Under the pieces are notes generated by a model. It worked only from the letters and a program-made list of their open reading frames with translations, ran no database searches and was not told the DNA's origin. From assembly GCA_026129135.1 (NCBI GenBank), contig JAHCIQ010000002.1, positions 434,001 to 498,000 on the forward strand: 64,000 nucleotides of DNA, given 5' to 3'. The position numbers and the translations under genes are program-made. Source of the DNA: Cyanobacteria bacterium TGS_CYA1. GTDB taxonomy: Bacteria; Cyanobacteriota; Vampirovibrionia; Obscuribacterales; Obscuribacteraceae. Shown one piece after another: positions 7,836 through 17,022 of the stretch (within the stretch, counting starts at the first letter, position 1; every line of letters starts with the position of its first letter).

Positions 7836-8798
7836 TCAGTCTTGCAGTCGCGATTCAAATTGCTCTACTGCAGCCGGCTTGGGCACAGAGTTGTACTCTT
7901 TGCCGGTCACTTTCTTGAATATCACTCGCGCGCCATCTCTATCTATTGGTGGAAGCGCAATCTCGTTCATTGAATTCAAGTTGCCTGAGATATAACACTT
8001 ACGCAACAGATATTGTCTGTCTCCAAAGAGCTTTATCATTTGAACGGCTGATTTATTTTCGGGATTCTTAGTGGCCGCACAGGCAAAAGCATTAGTCAGC
8101 CAAATTGGCACTTGCGCAAGCACCACCAAAGCCAATCCTGTAAGCAAGCCAGCTATGCGAAGCTTTCCATGCCCTTTTAAAATCGGATAGAAAACGGTAA
8201 GCAAACTGAATAGTCTGAGCGTGCCAATGAATGCAAAAAGCGCTGAGTAAGCCATCCAAGCCATTCCAGAAAGAAGTGCTATAGGCATAAGAAAGTACAT
8301 TGGAAGACTAGCAATCGCGAAAAGAATAGATATTCCAAGCGCCATTCCATTTAGAAAATTTACTGTTTTTGGCTCTATATCTACTTTCTGAAAAAGAAGT
8401 CCCGCACAGAATAAGTTCAACACAGGTCCAAGAATAAGCACAATAAAATGAAATGGAGTTGGCACCAAATCAATAAATGAGGAAGCACAGTAATGAGTCA
8501 GGCTCTCAAACAAAATAGTAACTACTGGAATAATTATTGTAATTAGCATGAGAGCTACGAATGCACAAGCACCGTTCCCCTTAGCAATTGTCGATCTAAT
8601 TGAACCTGCACCATCAACCTTTTTCCAATCGAAAACAATGAAGCTGACAAACAAAGTGATAGAAAGAATAACGTTTACAATCAAGTTTGCATTAGACAAG
8701 TAGACCCAAGTTCCGCTCATAGAAAATCCGGGGACAAAGGTCAAAAGCGAAATCCCAAACACCGTAAGCGAAATCGCCAAAACTATTAGCGCTTTCAT
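7836..8798 (-). CDS. Polytopic membrane protein of unknown function
   Basis: The 320-residue protein has about eight hydrophobic segments (roughly 3-25, 38-57, 77-100, 115-137, 148-165, 168-186, 190-210 and 217-237) and a C-terminal soluble tail of about 80 residues. I recognise no family. Its start overlaps the end of the TPR gene by four bases, so it is the last gene of the operon running from 12688. The tail contains CAATKNPENKS and could face the outside, next to the exported TPR protein encoded upstream. A joint role with that protein is plausible from the gene order only. Confidence 0.8.
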   Translation of the reverse strand: MKALIVLAISLTVFGISLLTFVPGFSMSGTWVYLSNANLIVNVILSITLFVSFIVFDWKKVDGAGSIRSTIAKGNGACAFVALMLITIIIPVVTILFESLTHYCASSFIDLVPTPFHFIVLILGPVLNLFCAGLLFQKVDIEPKTVNFLNGMALGISILFAIASLPMYFLMPIALLSGMAWMAYSALFAFIGTLRLFSLLTVFYPILKGHGKLRIAGLLTGLALVVLAQVPIWLTNAFACAATKNPENKSAVQMIKLFGDRQYLLRKCYISGNLNSMNEIALPPIDRDGARVIFKKVTGKEYNSVPKPAAVEQFESRLQD

Positions 8799-10525
8799 CT
8801 GATTTCCTTCAATTTGGCGTAGACTTTTTGCGCTTCGTCATATCTTTTGTTTTTATTCAATAGACTTCCGTAACTTTCAACTGCAATCTTGTAATCATCA
8901 TCGTCTGGAATGGGATTTTTAGAGAAGATTTTGAGTGTTTTTTTAAAACATTGCTCTGCAAATTGAGCATCATCACAAAGTGCGGCGGCGCGCCCTGCGT
9001 CTAGATAAGTACTTCCTAAAATCCTATTGTCTGGAGGAAGATTTTTCTCTCTGATATCCAGAGCCGATTTATACAGTTTTATCGCAGCTTTAGCATCGCC
9101 CTGCTCAACTAATTTCCAGCCAGTTTTGGTTAGCGAATCGGCTAACTCAAGACATTTGTGCACATCATAATTATTCTTGACCGCTACATATAGCTTCTTT
9201 ATGCTTGCAGCTTCCGCTTCAGAATCGCTGACCTTATATTTTGCAAGATCTTGATACAAAGGCGTTATTCTAGAGTATGCGATTAATAACTCCTGGGTGT
9301 TTTTATTGTTGAGTTTGGCGATTGGCTCCGAAGCTTCCTCGTAAACACTTAAAGCAGATTTGGTATCGCCTTTTTCAAAATAGTATCTTGTAATCTGTTC
9401 GACACCTCCAAAAGACTGGTCGATAAATCCTTCGGCGAAAAATCCTCTCTTAAAGGCTATTGCTTCAGAGGTCCAGCCACGCTTTTTGAGAGCGTCAAAC
9501 ACCTTTGCAAAATCAGTGCACCTAATAATGCAATCCTTGTTAGCAAATTCGGTGCGAAAACCTTCTGGCAGCACACTGATTAGAAGTGCCTGTTTATTTG
9601 CAGCTAAAGGCACGCTCGCCATGCTTTTGATCCATCTAATTGCGATTGCAATAAGATCCTCAGATGTTCCAGCCTCGCGTGATAGAGTCACAGCTCCACT
9701 CAGTATAAGCTCTCTGCCTTTTTCAAATGCTGACTTGTATTCTTCAGACAGGTAACGACCCGGCTCTTTTAGCAAAAGATTTTCAAGTCCAAGCTCGCTA
9801 GCTTGGGTCCTCAATTGTTTGGGTGCAAAAATAATATCTCTTCGAAAATTTGCCACCACTTTATTGTTATATTCGACGGCTTCATCTTTTCTATCGAGCA
9901 CTAAATTCAATAATCCCATTCGCAAGGTAATTTCAGGGTCTATTTTCTCATGAGAAGTTTTAATTGCTTTATCAGCTTTATTTACGTAGGCGCAGACTTT
10001 AACAAGATTGTCCTTTGTCTTATCAGTCAAAACGCTTTGCTTATCCGCTAGTGCGATAAGCTTTTCTAAATAATTTGATTTGCTTTTTGGATCGCGATTT
10101 TGATCCTTAAGTAAATGGCAGATCGCAATAATATCAAAATACTTCTCTTGCTCTTCGGGCGAAAGAGATTCCAACACACTTTCTAACAATTGCTGACATT
10201 CACCATACTTCTTGTGAGTAAAATAGTCCTCTGCGTATTTTTCGGTAAATTCACGACTCCACTCGAAATTATTGGTCTTAATACGTTTAAGAATAATCTC
10301 TATTCTGTCCTCAACTTTATCAGGATAAACCTCTCTTCTTCCAAACTCAGCAAAACCGCGAATCATAGCCGCACTACGATGAGAACCGCCATGCACTTGA
10401 CTTTGCCCTTCATTTAAAACTTCACGGTGCCCGGGATAATCATGGCATGAAGATTCTTCTGCCAAAACAAATCGTGGCATGGAGAGGCTTATTGCAAGAG
10501 CCATTAGGACGCATAGCGTTTTCAC
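8795..10525 (-). CDS. Exported TPR-repeat protein
   Basis: The 576-residue protein starts with a signal peptide (residues 1-22, ending FVLAEE). Helical repeats of TPR/Sel1-like type fill most of it; the clearest lie at about 455-570, where AKAAIKLYKSALDIREKNL and a repeat of the same spacing are visible. The N-terminal 60 residues contain CHDYPGH and are not repeat-like. It overlaps both neighbours by four bases. Such proteins scaffold complexes at the envelope. Nothing specific can be said about the partner, though the polytopic membrane protein encoded next is a candidate. Confidence 0.85.
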   Translation of the reverse strand: MKTLCVLMALAISLSMPRFVLAEESSCHDYPGHREVLNEGQSQVHGGSHRSAAMIRGFAEFGRREVYPDKVEDRIEIILKRIKTNNFEWSREFTEKYAEDYFTHKKYGECQQLLESVLESLSPEEQEKYFDIIAICHLLKDQNRDPKSKSNYLEKLIALADKQSVLTDKTKDNLVKVCAYVNKADKAIKTSHEKIDPEITLRMGLLNLVLDRKDEAVEYNNKVVANFRRDIIFAPKQLRTQASELGLENLLLKEPGRYLSEEYKSAFEKGRELILSGAVTLSREAGTSEDLIAIAIRWIKSMASVPLAANKQALLISVLPEGFRTEFANKDCIIRCTDFAKVFDALKKRGWTSEAIAFKRGFFAEGFIDQSFGGVEQITRYYFEKGDTKSALSVYEEASEPIAKLNNKNTQELLIAYSRITPLYQDLAKYKVSDSEAEAASIKKLYVAVKNNYDVHKCLELADSLTKTGWKLVEQGDAKAAIKLYKSALDIREKNLPPDNRILGSTYLDAGRAAALCDDAQFAEQCFKKTLKIFSKNPIPDDDDYKIAVESYGSLLNKNKRYDEAQKVYAKLKEIR

Positions 10526-11106
10526 TCTTCCCAGCCTTCGAACGGCACCATCTCGTCCACGGGAAGTTCATCTATTAGACCCGGAATAGCATCGATAGCA
10601 GCTTTCGCTGGTAAGTATTGATCAGCTTGTGGATCGTTAAACAAACCGGAAACTAATTCGGTCAGTACCGCTGCAAATGCATGCGAAATCAATTCCTCGT
10701 TTGCATGATGATAATTTATAGCAAATATCTTCGAATAGCTTTGAAGCAAATCATCGGTGATTTCGTCCTTAATGAATTCGCGACCTGGCGCTTGAGCTTG
10801 CTTGAATAAAAGCTTTTGAACGAAATTAGGTTTTGCTGGATACCTAACTTCTTTCAATTCTTCGGCATAATCGAAGTCTGAAAATGCACATTCAAAGCCA
10901 GTCAAGAATTCCTTTTCACGCGCTTCGGCTGGTCCTACATTCACTAGTTTCATTTTTATGGGCAGATGTCCCATATGAGTTTCATAGTCGGATTTATAAT
11001 CTGGATGAACCTCACATTCCAAGCCGAATTCGAGTAAGCGCTTTGTGACCCGCGCAATCCAATCTTTCGGCAAACCGGATAGATAGACGTTTATATCAAT
11101 GCTCAT
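10522..11106 (-). CDS. Cytoplasmic protein of unknown function
   Basis: The 194-residue acidic protein has no signal peptide and no membrane segment. It starts MSIDINVYLSGLP and looks like a small alpha/beta N-terminal domain (about 1-75) followed by a helical part with NYHHANEELISHAFAA near 131-146 and an acidic end. I recognise no family. It overlaps the upstream gene by 11 bases and the downstream TPR gene by four, so it belongs to the HigA-led operon and is the only clearly cytoplasmic product after the antitoxin. Confidence 0.75.
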   Translation of the reverse strand: MSIDINVYLSGLPKDWIARVTKRLLEFGLECEVHPDYKSDYETHMGHLPIKMKLVNVGPAEAREKEFLTGFECAFSDFDYAEELKEVRYPAKPNFVQKLLFKQAQAPGREFIKDEITDDLLQSYSKIFAINYHHANEELISHAFAAVLTELVSGLFNDPQADQYLPAKAAIDAIPGLIDELPVDEMVPFEGWEE

Positions 11107-11755
11107 AATTCCCTACATAGTATTTGCCGTGCTTTATTCGGATTTGTTCGCGTACAACGTCTAGCGAATCGTAAATCAACGGACCAACCTTTTCGCGACT
11201 TATAGTGTTGATTTTTATTTGAGAACTAAAACTTACACCATAATGAAAGGGTCTATATGCTTCTCTACCGGCATAAAGCAATGGACATTCATCCTTAAAT
11301 GAAGGTACAACTCTATATTTCGTGTTCGATGGCTTTAGAACTGGACGGACAGTTTCAGCAGAATTTAGAACCAAACCCTGGAGACTCGGTTCGACGTAAC
11401 CATCTACCTTTTTATAATGGAGGTATGGAAATTTCTTTAGTTCACTGTCCAACAAATCGATTTCAGACTGAATTTTCGCGATAGCTATTGCATCTTTTTC
11501 AAGTTTTTTATCTTCAAGTTGAATTAGTTTGTCTGTTTTCAATCTGTATAAACTGGAAAGAAGACCCTCTCTATCAGCCAAAGACGTGATCTTTGTCGGA
11601 CCTATAAGATTGATCTTTCTATACAATTTGATTGCGTATCTACTGAACTCAGCCGCCGACAGAGTTTTTACTTCCGCATCAGAAGCCACCATAGCAATCG
11701 TCGATTGCGGAGCGCAAAATAGAACCAATATTGGCACTAAAAAGTTTGTTCTCAT
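11096..11755 (-). CDS. Exported protein with KHGKYYV tail (paralogue 1)
   Basis: The 219-residue protein has a signal peptide (1-21, ending STIAM). Near residue 30 it has KTLSAAEFSRYA and near the end VREQIRIKHGKYYV. Both motifs recur in the neighbouring gene product (11752-12255), so the two genes are diverged tandem duplicates. The copy here carries about 60 extra residues between them (about 130-190, containing a YAGREAYRPFHYG segment). A helical, Lys/Glu-rich region lies at 60-110. No known family is recognised. It overlaps the preceding gene by four bases and the following gene by 11. Confidence 0.78.
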   Translation of the reverse strand: MRTNFLVPILVLFCAPQSTIAMVASDAEVKTLSAAEFSRYAIKLYRKINLIGPTKITSLADREGLLSSLYRLKTDKLIQLEDKKLEKDAIAIAKIQSEIDLLDSELKKFPYLHYKKVDGYVEPSLQGLVLNSAETVRPVLKPSNTKYRVVPSFKDECPLLYAGREAYRPFHYGVSFSSQIKINTISREKVGPLIYDSLDVVREQIRIKHGKYYVGNYEH

Positions 11756-12255
11756 TTCTTCGGCATTGGCGTGACGTAATACTTTCCGTGTTTTTGATTT
11801 ATCTGGTCTCTTACATCTTTGATTGGATCAGCCAAACCTGTCCTTTCGCCCGGCTCGACGCCCTCAAGTTTCGGGAAAGTTCGAATATCTTCGGTCAACG
11901 ATTTCATCTGCGATTGCAGTTCGGATTTCAACGTCTCATCTTTACGAACCTCCGGATCGCACAATCGAGTAAACAGCTTTTTTCTTGCTTCAGTCAACTT
12001 CTTCTTCAGCTCGACTACTTCTTGCGGACCTTTAACTTCAATCAGTCCTTCAAGCTGATATTTTTTGCAAATATCTGCAGCATAAGCACTGAACTGCTCC
12101 AGGCTCAATGTTTTTATCTCGGGCTTTTCTGCGGTCTGAGTGGAAGCATCGTAAACGCTAGTCTGCTCAGTTTTTTCTTGCGCTAAGCAGCACTCATGAG
12201 GTGAAAGAGAAATCACAACTAAACTGACAAAGAATTTCAAGCTTGAGAATTTCAC
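11752..12255 (-). CDS. Exported protein with KHGKYYV tail (paralogue 2)
   Basis: The 167-residue protein begins at a GTG six bases after the antitoxin stop codon. A signal peptide ends near residue 25 (CCLAQE); the CC could allow lipidation or a disulfide. It contains IKTLSLEQFSAYA near 47-60 and VRDQINQKHGKYYV near 147-160, the two motifs shared with the next gene product. A long charged helix (about 80-125) lies between them. It is a compact version of its paralogue. The function is unknown; the conserved tail suggests a binding or processing signal. Confidence 0.78.
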   Translation of the reverse strand: MKFSSLKFFVSLVVISLSPHECCLAQEKTEQTSVYDASTQTAEKPEIKTLSLEQFSAYAADICKKYQLEGLIEVKGPQEVVELKKKLTEARKKLFTRLCDPEVRKDETLKSELQSQMKSLTEDIRTFPKLEGVEPGERTGLADPIKDVRDQINQKHGKYYVTPMPKK

Positions 12256-12261
12256 TTAACG

Positions 12262-12570
12262 CTATCCACGAACCAATTCACGCGCTTCCTTGAAAATTTC
12301 ATCTTTCCGCCCTGAATATTCCATCATACCAATTTCATAAGCTGACTGAAGATTAAGCCAAAATTCTACTGAAATATTGAAGACTCTACTCAATCTAAAT
12401 GCAGTATCGGCTGTGATACCACGTTCACCTTTAAGTATGGACGTGACGCGGGTCAAAGGAATTCCCATGTGCAGTGCAAGTTTTGTCGCGCTAAGCGTTA
12501 ATGGCTCCATAAATTCGGATAAAAGAATTTCGCCTGGATGAATTGGAGGAAGTTTATCGCCCTCTTTCAT
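12262..12570 (-). CDS. higA: HigA-family antitoxin (XRE helix-turn-helix)
   Basis: The protein is 102 residues from the ATG at 12570, one base after the stop of the HigB remnant; an earlier in-frame ATG at 12597 would add nine residues inside that remnant. It carries the family marks HPGEILLSEFMEPLTLS, a helix-turn-helix (LALHMGIPLTRVTSILKGER) and the C-terminal NISVEFWLNLQSAYEI. HigA proteins neutralise the RelE-like nuclease HigB and repress their own promoter. Here the toxin is broken, so the antitoxin may persist as a plain repressor of the operon that follows. A palindrome overlapping a -35 element lies upstream. Confidence 0.92.
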   Translation of the reverse strand: MKEGDKLPPIHPGEILLSEFMEPLTLSATKLALHMGIPLTRVTSILKGERGITADTAFRLSRVFNISVEFWLNLQSAYEIGMMEYSGRKDEIFKEARELVRG

Positions 12571-12571
12571 G

Positions 12572-12688
12572 TTAGTGGTAGTCCGTGATTTCGACATCTA
12601 TGAATTCTTCTCCATCTAATTTAAAACATATCCGAAATTGGTGTCTCGAATGCTCTTGATCATACAAGCATCGTAATATGCTGAGCAT
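12572..12688 (-). pseudogene. higB: HigB toxin remnant, C-terminal part only
   Basis: A 38-codon frame ends in HQFRICFKL, then DVEITDYH and TAA. This is the unmistakable C-terminus of RelE-like HigB toxins, which normally have about 90-110 residues. The frame opens at an ATG whose upstream context contains an in-frame TGA three codons earlier. Only 79 bases separate it from the next gene, so the catalytic N-terminal two thirds are missing. The TAA lies one base before the antitoxin ATG, as in intact higBA operons. Whether the short peptide is made is unknown; its main role may be to keep translation coupled to higA. Confidence 0.85.
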
Positions 12689-12704
12689 GTTACGTCAAAC
12701 GTAA
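12670..12704 (-). promoter_or_regulatory. higA promoter with palindromic operator
   Basis: On the minus strand TTGACG (12693-12698) and TACGAT (12670-12675) are separated by exactly 17 bases. The palindrome TTACGT-CAA-ACGTAA (12690-12704, six-base arms, perfect) covers the -35 hexamer. HigA proteins repress their own promoters through short palindromes of this kind. The promoter would start transcription inside the toxin remnant and read the antitoxin and the five genes behind it. Confidence 0.65.
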
Positions 12705-12767
12705 GTTTCGACTGTCCGGGTCTGCGCTATATCCAAAGGTAGCGCATTTAAATTATGAGGTAAAAGC

Positions 12768-14486
12768 ATGCGATATCACGCCCTGGCACTCGATTATGAC
12801 GGTACATTGGCTCATAACGGCAAAGTTGCTCCAGAGTACGTCGAGGCACTCAAAAAAGTAAAAGCGTCTGGACGCAAACTTTTGCTCGTAACCGGGCGCA
12901 TATTGGACGATTTGAAAGAAGTTTTCCCCGAGCATGAGCTTTTCGACCGCATCGTGGCGGAAAACGGCGGTTTAATGTACACGCCCGAGACCAAAGAAGA
13001 GAAAATACTTGGTGAGGTACCTCCCCCGGAGTTTTACGAGTGCCTATTGAAAGCCGGGGTGGATAATCTGTCGCAGGGGCGCTGCATTGTTGCCACTTGG
13101 GAGCCGCACGAAACGACTGTGCTCGATACTATCAAGAACATGGGTCTAGCCCTTAATATCATCTTTAACAAAGGCGCAGTCATGGTTTTACCTTCGGGTA
13201 TTAATAAGGCCTCTGGGCTAATGGCAGCACTTGATGATTTGAAGTTGTCTCCACATAGCGTGGTATCATGCGGCGATGCGGAGAATGATCACGCTTTTCT
13301 TGCTGCTTCTGAATGTGCGATTGCTACTGAAAACGCCATCGATACTCTGAAAGAACGTGCCGATTATGTAACCAAGAAAGATCACGGCGCAGGTGTCTGC
13401 GAAATTATAGACATGCTTGTAGAGTCGGATTTAATCCAGTTAGAACCTAAGCTCAAGCGCCACAATTTAATAATTGGCCAGACCCCAGACGGCAAAGACG
13501 TAGAAATAGTGCCCTATTCCACATCGGTTCTGGTGTGCGGTCCATCGGGCTCTGGGAAATCGACTACTGTCAAATCGCTATTGGAGCGCTTTGTCGAATC
13601 CAAATATCAATATAGCTTGATCGATCCAGAAGGCGATTACGAGCAGCAAAGCAATGCGCTCGTACTGGGAAATCCAGAGCGAGCTACTCCGATAGACGAA
13701 TTTATGCATGCACTTGAGAGTCCAGCAAATAACGTTGTTGTCAATTTACTTGGCGTTCCGCTTGCTGACAGACCTACATACTGCTCGCAGGTCTTGCCTG
13801 CTATTCGAAAGCTGCGATCGACTTATGGCAGACCGCACTGGACTGTTATAGACGAAGTTCATCACCTGATGCCGACAGAGTGGGAGCGCAATTCAGAACT
13901 CGGCAAAGCGTTGCTGCATGGTCTGGTACTGGTTACGGTGCATCCGGATCAAGTGGCACCATCTGTAATACGCGAGATGGATGTGGTAATTGTTATTGGC
14001 GAAGACCCGCACAAAACGTTCGAGAATGTGTGCAAAGCAACAGGCGACAAAATGCCTAAGGTTCGCAACTATGATAAAGACCTCGCCAATTCATTAATCT
14101 GGTACAGAAACGAGGACGAAGCTCCGATTGCCTGCAAAATCATTCCGCCTACAGAGGAGCACCATAGACATATTCGCAAATATGCAGAAGGCGATCTGGG
14201 TGATGACCGCAGCTTCTACTTCAAAGGACCTGACGGCAAATTGAATTTAAAAGCGCAAAATCTGGTCATTTTCTCGCAGATGGCTGAAGGTGTCGACGAT
14301 GATACTTGGACGTATCATTTGCGCCGAAACGAATATTCCAAATGGTTTGGCACATATGTCAAAGACGATACGCTTGCAGAAATTGCTCGCGAAGTCGAAG
14401 ACGCAAAGGGTCTCGACCCCAAAGAAAGTAGAAAGCGCATTCAAAAGGCTATCGAAGAGCGTTACAGCGCTCCTGTAAAAACATAA
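12768..14486 (+). CDS. HAD hydrolase - HerA-like ATPase fusion
   Basis: The 572-residue protein joins two enzymes. Residues 1-215 are a Cof-type HAD phosphatase: DYDGT at 9-13, VTGR at 41-44, K147 and GDAEND at 169-174. Residues 235-450 are a HerA/FtsK-type ATPase with Walker A GPSGSGKS at 258-265 and Walker B WTVIDE at 358-363. The last 100 residues are charged and contain WTYHLRRNEYSKWF, a segment seen near the end of this fusion type. HerA ATPases pump DNA or act as hexameric motors; the HAD part would dephosphorylate a small molecule, perhaps a sugar phosphate. A GAGG ribosome site precedes the ATG. It converges with the hybrid kinase gene. Confidence 0.88.
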   Translation: MRYHALALDYDGTLAHNGKVAPEYVEALKKVKASGRKLLLVTGRILDDLKEVFPEHELFDRIVAENGGLMYTPETKEEKILGEVPPPEFYECLLKAGVDNLSQGRCIVATWEPHETTVLDTIKNMGLALNIIFNKGAVMVLPSGINKASGLMAALDDLKLSPHSVVSCGDAENDHAFLAASECAIATENAIDTLKERADYVTKKDHGAGVCEIIDMLVESDLIQLEPKLKRHNLIIGQTPDGKDVEIVPYSTSVLVCGPSGSGKSTTVKSLLERFVESKYQYSLIDPEGDYEQQSNALVLGNPERATPIDEFMHALESPANNVVVNLLGVPLADRPTYCSQVLPAIRKLRSTYGRPHWTVIDEVHHLMPTEWERNSELGKALLHGLVLVTVHPDQVAPSVIREMDVVIVIGEDPHKTFENVCKATGDKMPKVRNYDKDLANSLIWYRNEDEAPIACKIIPPTEEHHRHIRKYAEGDLGDDRSFYFKGPDGKLNLKAQNLVIFSQMAEGVDDDTWTYHLRRNEYSKWFGTYVKDDTLAEIAREVEDAKGLDPKESRKRIQKAIEERYSAPVKT

Positions 14487-14487
14487 A

Positions 14488-17001
14488 TCAGACTGTCTGC
14501 GATTGCAGCATTGCCTTTTTGGCGCGGTCGAAACCAGACTCTACTTCGGTAAATAGCTTGTAGACTGGCGCCCACTGGTCTTGAATAGCACTCTTTTCAA
14601 TTGCCGCGCACAATCTTTGCAACAAAATGGCACCCACGGAGCCGCTTGCGCCTTTTAATTCATGGGCCACTTTTATGACGCGATCTTTTTCTCTGTTGGA
14701 AACTGCTATGCGAAGCGCTTCTACAAGACCTTCAGAAGATTCTATATAAGTAGCAAGAACATCTTGAGCGTCAGCTTCAGTTAGTGATTCGCGCAAAACT
14801 GCTCTGTCGAAATCAGGACCCGTTATTGGTGACCCCACAGGCGGTGTGGTTATATCCTGACGGTCTCCGGGAAAACGCATTTCCTGACGAGTCATGCGCC
14901 CGTCGAAAGAGTTGTCACCTGAGCCATTTTGCGATGTTTCTAGTTCTTCGTCTGCTTCGGTTACAGACCAGAAATCCATTTTTTCTCTGAGTTTGTCAAT
15001 TGTAAGTGGTTTGCTCAAATAATCGTCCATTCCAACTTCCAAGCAGCGCTCGCGGTCGCCTGCCATGGCTTGTGCGGTAAGACCAATAATGGGAATACGT
15101 TTGCCACTAAGCGCCTCTGCCTGTCTGATTTTGGATACGGCTTCAAAGCCGTCCATTTTGGGCATCTGACAGTCCATCAATACAACAATGTAATCGCCAA
15201 GCAAAGCCTCTTCTACAGCAGCTTTGCCAGTGCCTACAACAAATGCGTCGTAGCCAAGTTCTTTCAATTGAAGCACAGTTACTTTCTGATTGACCAGATT
15301 ATCTTCGGCAACAAGAACAAGCCCCTTGCTCTCGCCATCCATCGCCTCAGCCATGGGCTTGTACGAAGGCAACACATCAAATTCTTCGATAGGTTCGGGC
15401 TCGAATTTCTTATTAACGTCTATTCGTGATTCACCGCGCAAAACGCCAGATATGCATTCAAGCAGGTTATTTCGTTTTACTGGCTTGGTCAAATAGGCTG
15501 AAAAACCACCCTGCACAGCTAATTCACCAAGACCTCTTTTATCGTGCGCAGTGAGCAATATAAGCTTGGTGTCACGCAGAACATCGTCGTCTTTAATTCG
15601 TTTTGCAAGTGTCAACCCATCTGAATCTGACAAAACGAAATCTATTACGACAAGGTCATATCGCTCATTAGTCTGAGCCTTGTCTTTGAGCAATTTCAGC
15701 GCTTCTTTTGCATCATTTGCAGTGTCGCAATGTACGTCGCAGTAAGTAAGATAAGATTTCAAAATACGGCATGAAGAATCAAGATCGTCTACAACTAGAA
15801 TTCGTCCTTTGCCTTCGACGTCGAAACAACCGAGTTCCTTTTCTTTGGTGGTGGCAACTGAAATAGGCAGGTCGAAAGAAAAGGTCGAGCCCATTCCATA
15901 TTTGCTTTCTACTTGAATATTACCGCCCATAAGTTCGACCAGACGCTTGGAAATTGAAAGTCCAAGACCTGTTCCGCCAAACTGCCTATCGAGCCCACCT
16001 TCCACTTGAGTAAAGGGCTGGAAGAGACGTCCGATCATGTCTGGTTTGATACCAATACCGGTATCTTTTACCATGAAGCGCAATCTGAGCGAATCGTCTT
16101 CTTTGGTGCCAGAAATTGCCTCTACCCAGATTTCGATTTCGCCATGAGGAGTGAATTTAAGAGCATTGCCAAGCAAATTAATTAAAATTTGGCGCAAGCG
16201 TAAAGTATCGCCAAAGAAATAACGCGGTAGGTCGGACGAAACATAAGTCATGAGCGAAATGCCCTTCTTCTGCGCGTCTTTAGCAAATAGACTGGCTGCG
16301 CCTTCGACCAAATTGAGCAATTCGAACTCGACAATTTCAAGATTGAGCTTGCCAGCTTCGATTTTGGACAGGTCCAAAATATCGTTAATGATTGTAAGCA
16401 GCGCTTGCGACGATTCTAAAATAATGCTTGCATACTCGCTTTGTTCTTTGTCTAGTGGCGAGCGCAACAAAAGCTCGGACATACCGATGATTGCACTCAT
16501 CGGGGTGCGAATCTCGTGACTCATATTGGCCAGGAATTCGCTTTTGAGCCTGTTTGATTGAATCAACTCGCTCGACTGAAAAGCAAGCAGTTCCGATTGT
16601 TCTTTTAATTGCTGTGACTGTCTGAACAAATCGGCAAAAACACTTACTTTGGATTTTAAAATTTCCGAGTTGAATGGCTTGAAAATATAATCGACCGCAC
16701 CAAGAGAATAGCCCTGAAAAGTATCGATTTCATCTTTTGCTTTTGCTGTCAAAAATATAATTGGCGTGTGCTTTGAACGCGGGCGCGAGCGGATGAGCTT
16801 GGCCGTCTCAAACCCGTCCAAATCAGGCATATGAACGTCTAGCAAAATCACGGCTGCGTCGTTATCGAGCAGCCAGCGCAGACATTCATCGCCTGAGTTG
16901 GCACGAATAAGATTTTGCCCCAACTCTTCAAGCGCAACTTCTACAGCAGCCAGGTTTTCCGGCTGGTCATCTACCATAAGAATGTTGATCTTGTTTTCCA
17001 T
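14488..17001 (-). CDS. Soluble hybrid histidine kinase (REC-HK-REC-REC-HPt)
   Basis: The 837-residue protein has, in order, a receiver (1-125, phospho-acceptor D55), a HisKA domain with H162 in [10 protein letters not shown], a HATPase domain (about 270-390, with VKDTGIGI and GTGLGLSI), two further receivers (about 400-520 and 560-680) and an HPt domain (about 740-830) with [10 protein letters not shown]. There is no membrane segment, so the input comes through the N-terminal receiver or a partner. It lies 21 bases downstream of the giant poly-HAMP kinase on the same strand, which makes a shared phosphorelay likely. No dedicated DNA-binding output is encoded beside it. Confidence 0.93.
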   Translation of the reverse strand: MENKINILMVDDQPENLAAVEVALEELGQNLIRANSGDECLRWLLDNDAAVILLDVHMPDLDGFETAKLIRSRPRSKHTPIIFLTAKAKDEIDTFQGYSLGAVDYIFKPFNSEILKSKVSVFADLFRQSQQLKEQSELLAFQSSELIQSNRLKSEFLANMSHEIRTPMSAIIGMSELLLRSPLDKEQSEYASIILESSQALLTIINDILDLSKIEAGKLNLEIVEFELLNLVEGAASLFAKDAQKKGISLMTYVSSDLPRYFFGDTLRLRQILINLLGNALKFTPHGEIEIWVEAISGTKEDDSLRLRFMVKDTGIGIKPDMIGRLFQPFTQVEGGLDRQFGGTGLGLSISKRLVELMGGNIQVESKYGMGSTFSFDLPISVATTKEKELGCFDVEGKGRILVVDDLDSSCRILKSYLTYCDVHCDTANDAKEALKLLKDKAQTNERYDLVVIDFVLSDSDGLTLAKRIKDDDVLRDTKLILLTAHDKRGLGELAVQGGFSAYLTKPVKRNNLLECISGVLRGESRIDVNKKFEPEPIEEFDVLPSYKPMAEAMDGESKGLVLVAEDNLVNQKVTVLQLKELGYDAFVVGTGKAAVEEALLGDYIVVLMDCQMPKMDGFEAVSKIRQAEALSGKRIPIIGLTAQAMAGDRERCLEVGMDDYLSKPLTIDKLREKMDFWSVTEADEELETSQNGSGDNSFDGRMTRQEMRFPGDRQDITTPPVGSPITGPDFDRAVLRESLTEADAQDVLATYIESSEGLVEALRIAVSNREKDRVIKVAHELKGASGSVGAILLQRLCAAIEKSAIQDQWAPVYKLFTEVESGFDRAKKAMLQSQTV

Positions 17002-17022
17002 CAGTTGGTCTTTCGCTCTAGG

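Noticed and set aside
12705-12767. A full HigB toxin gene before higA
   Set aside because: Only 79 bases lie between the remnant and the next gene, and the frame upstream is closed by a TGA with no toxin-like residues.
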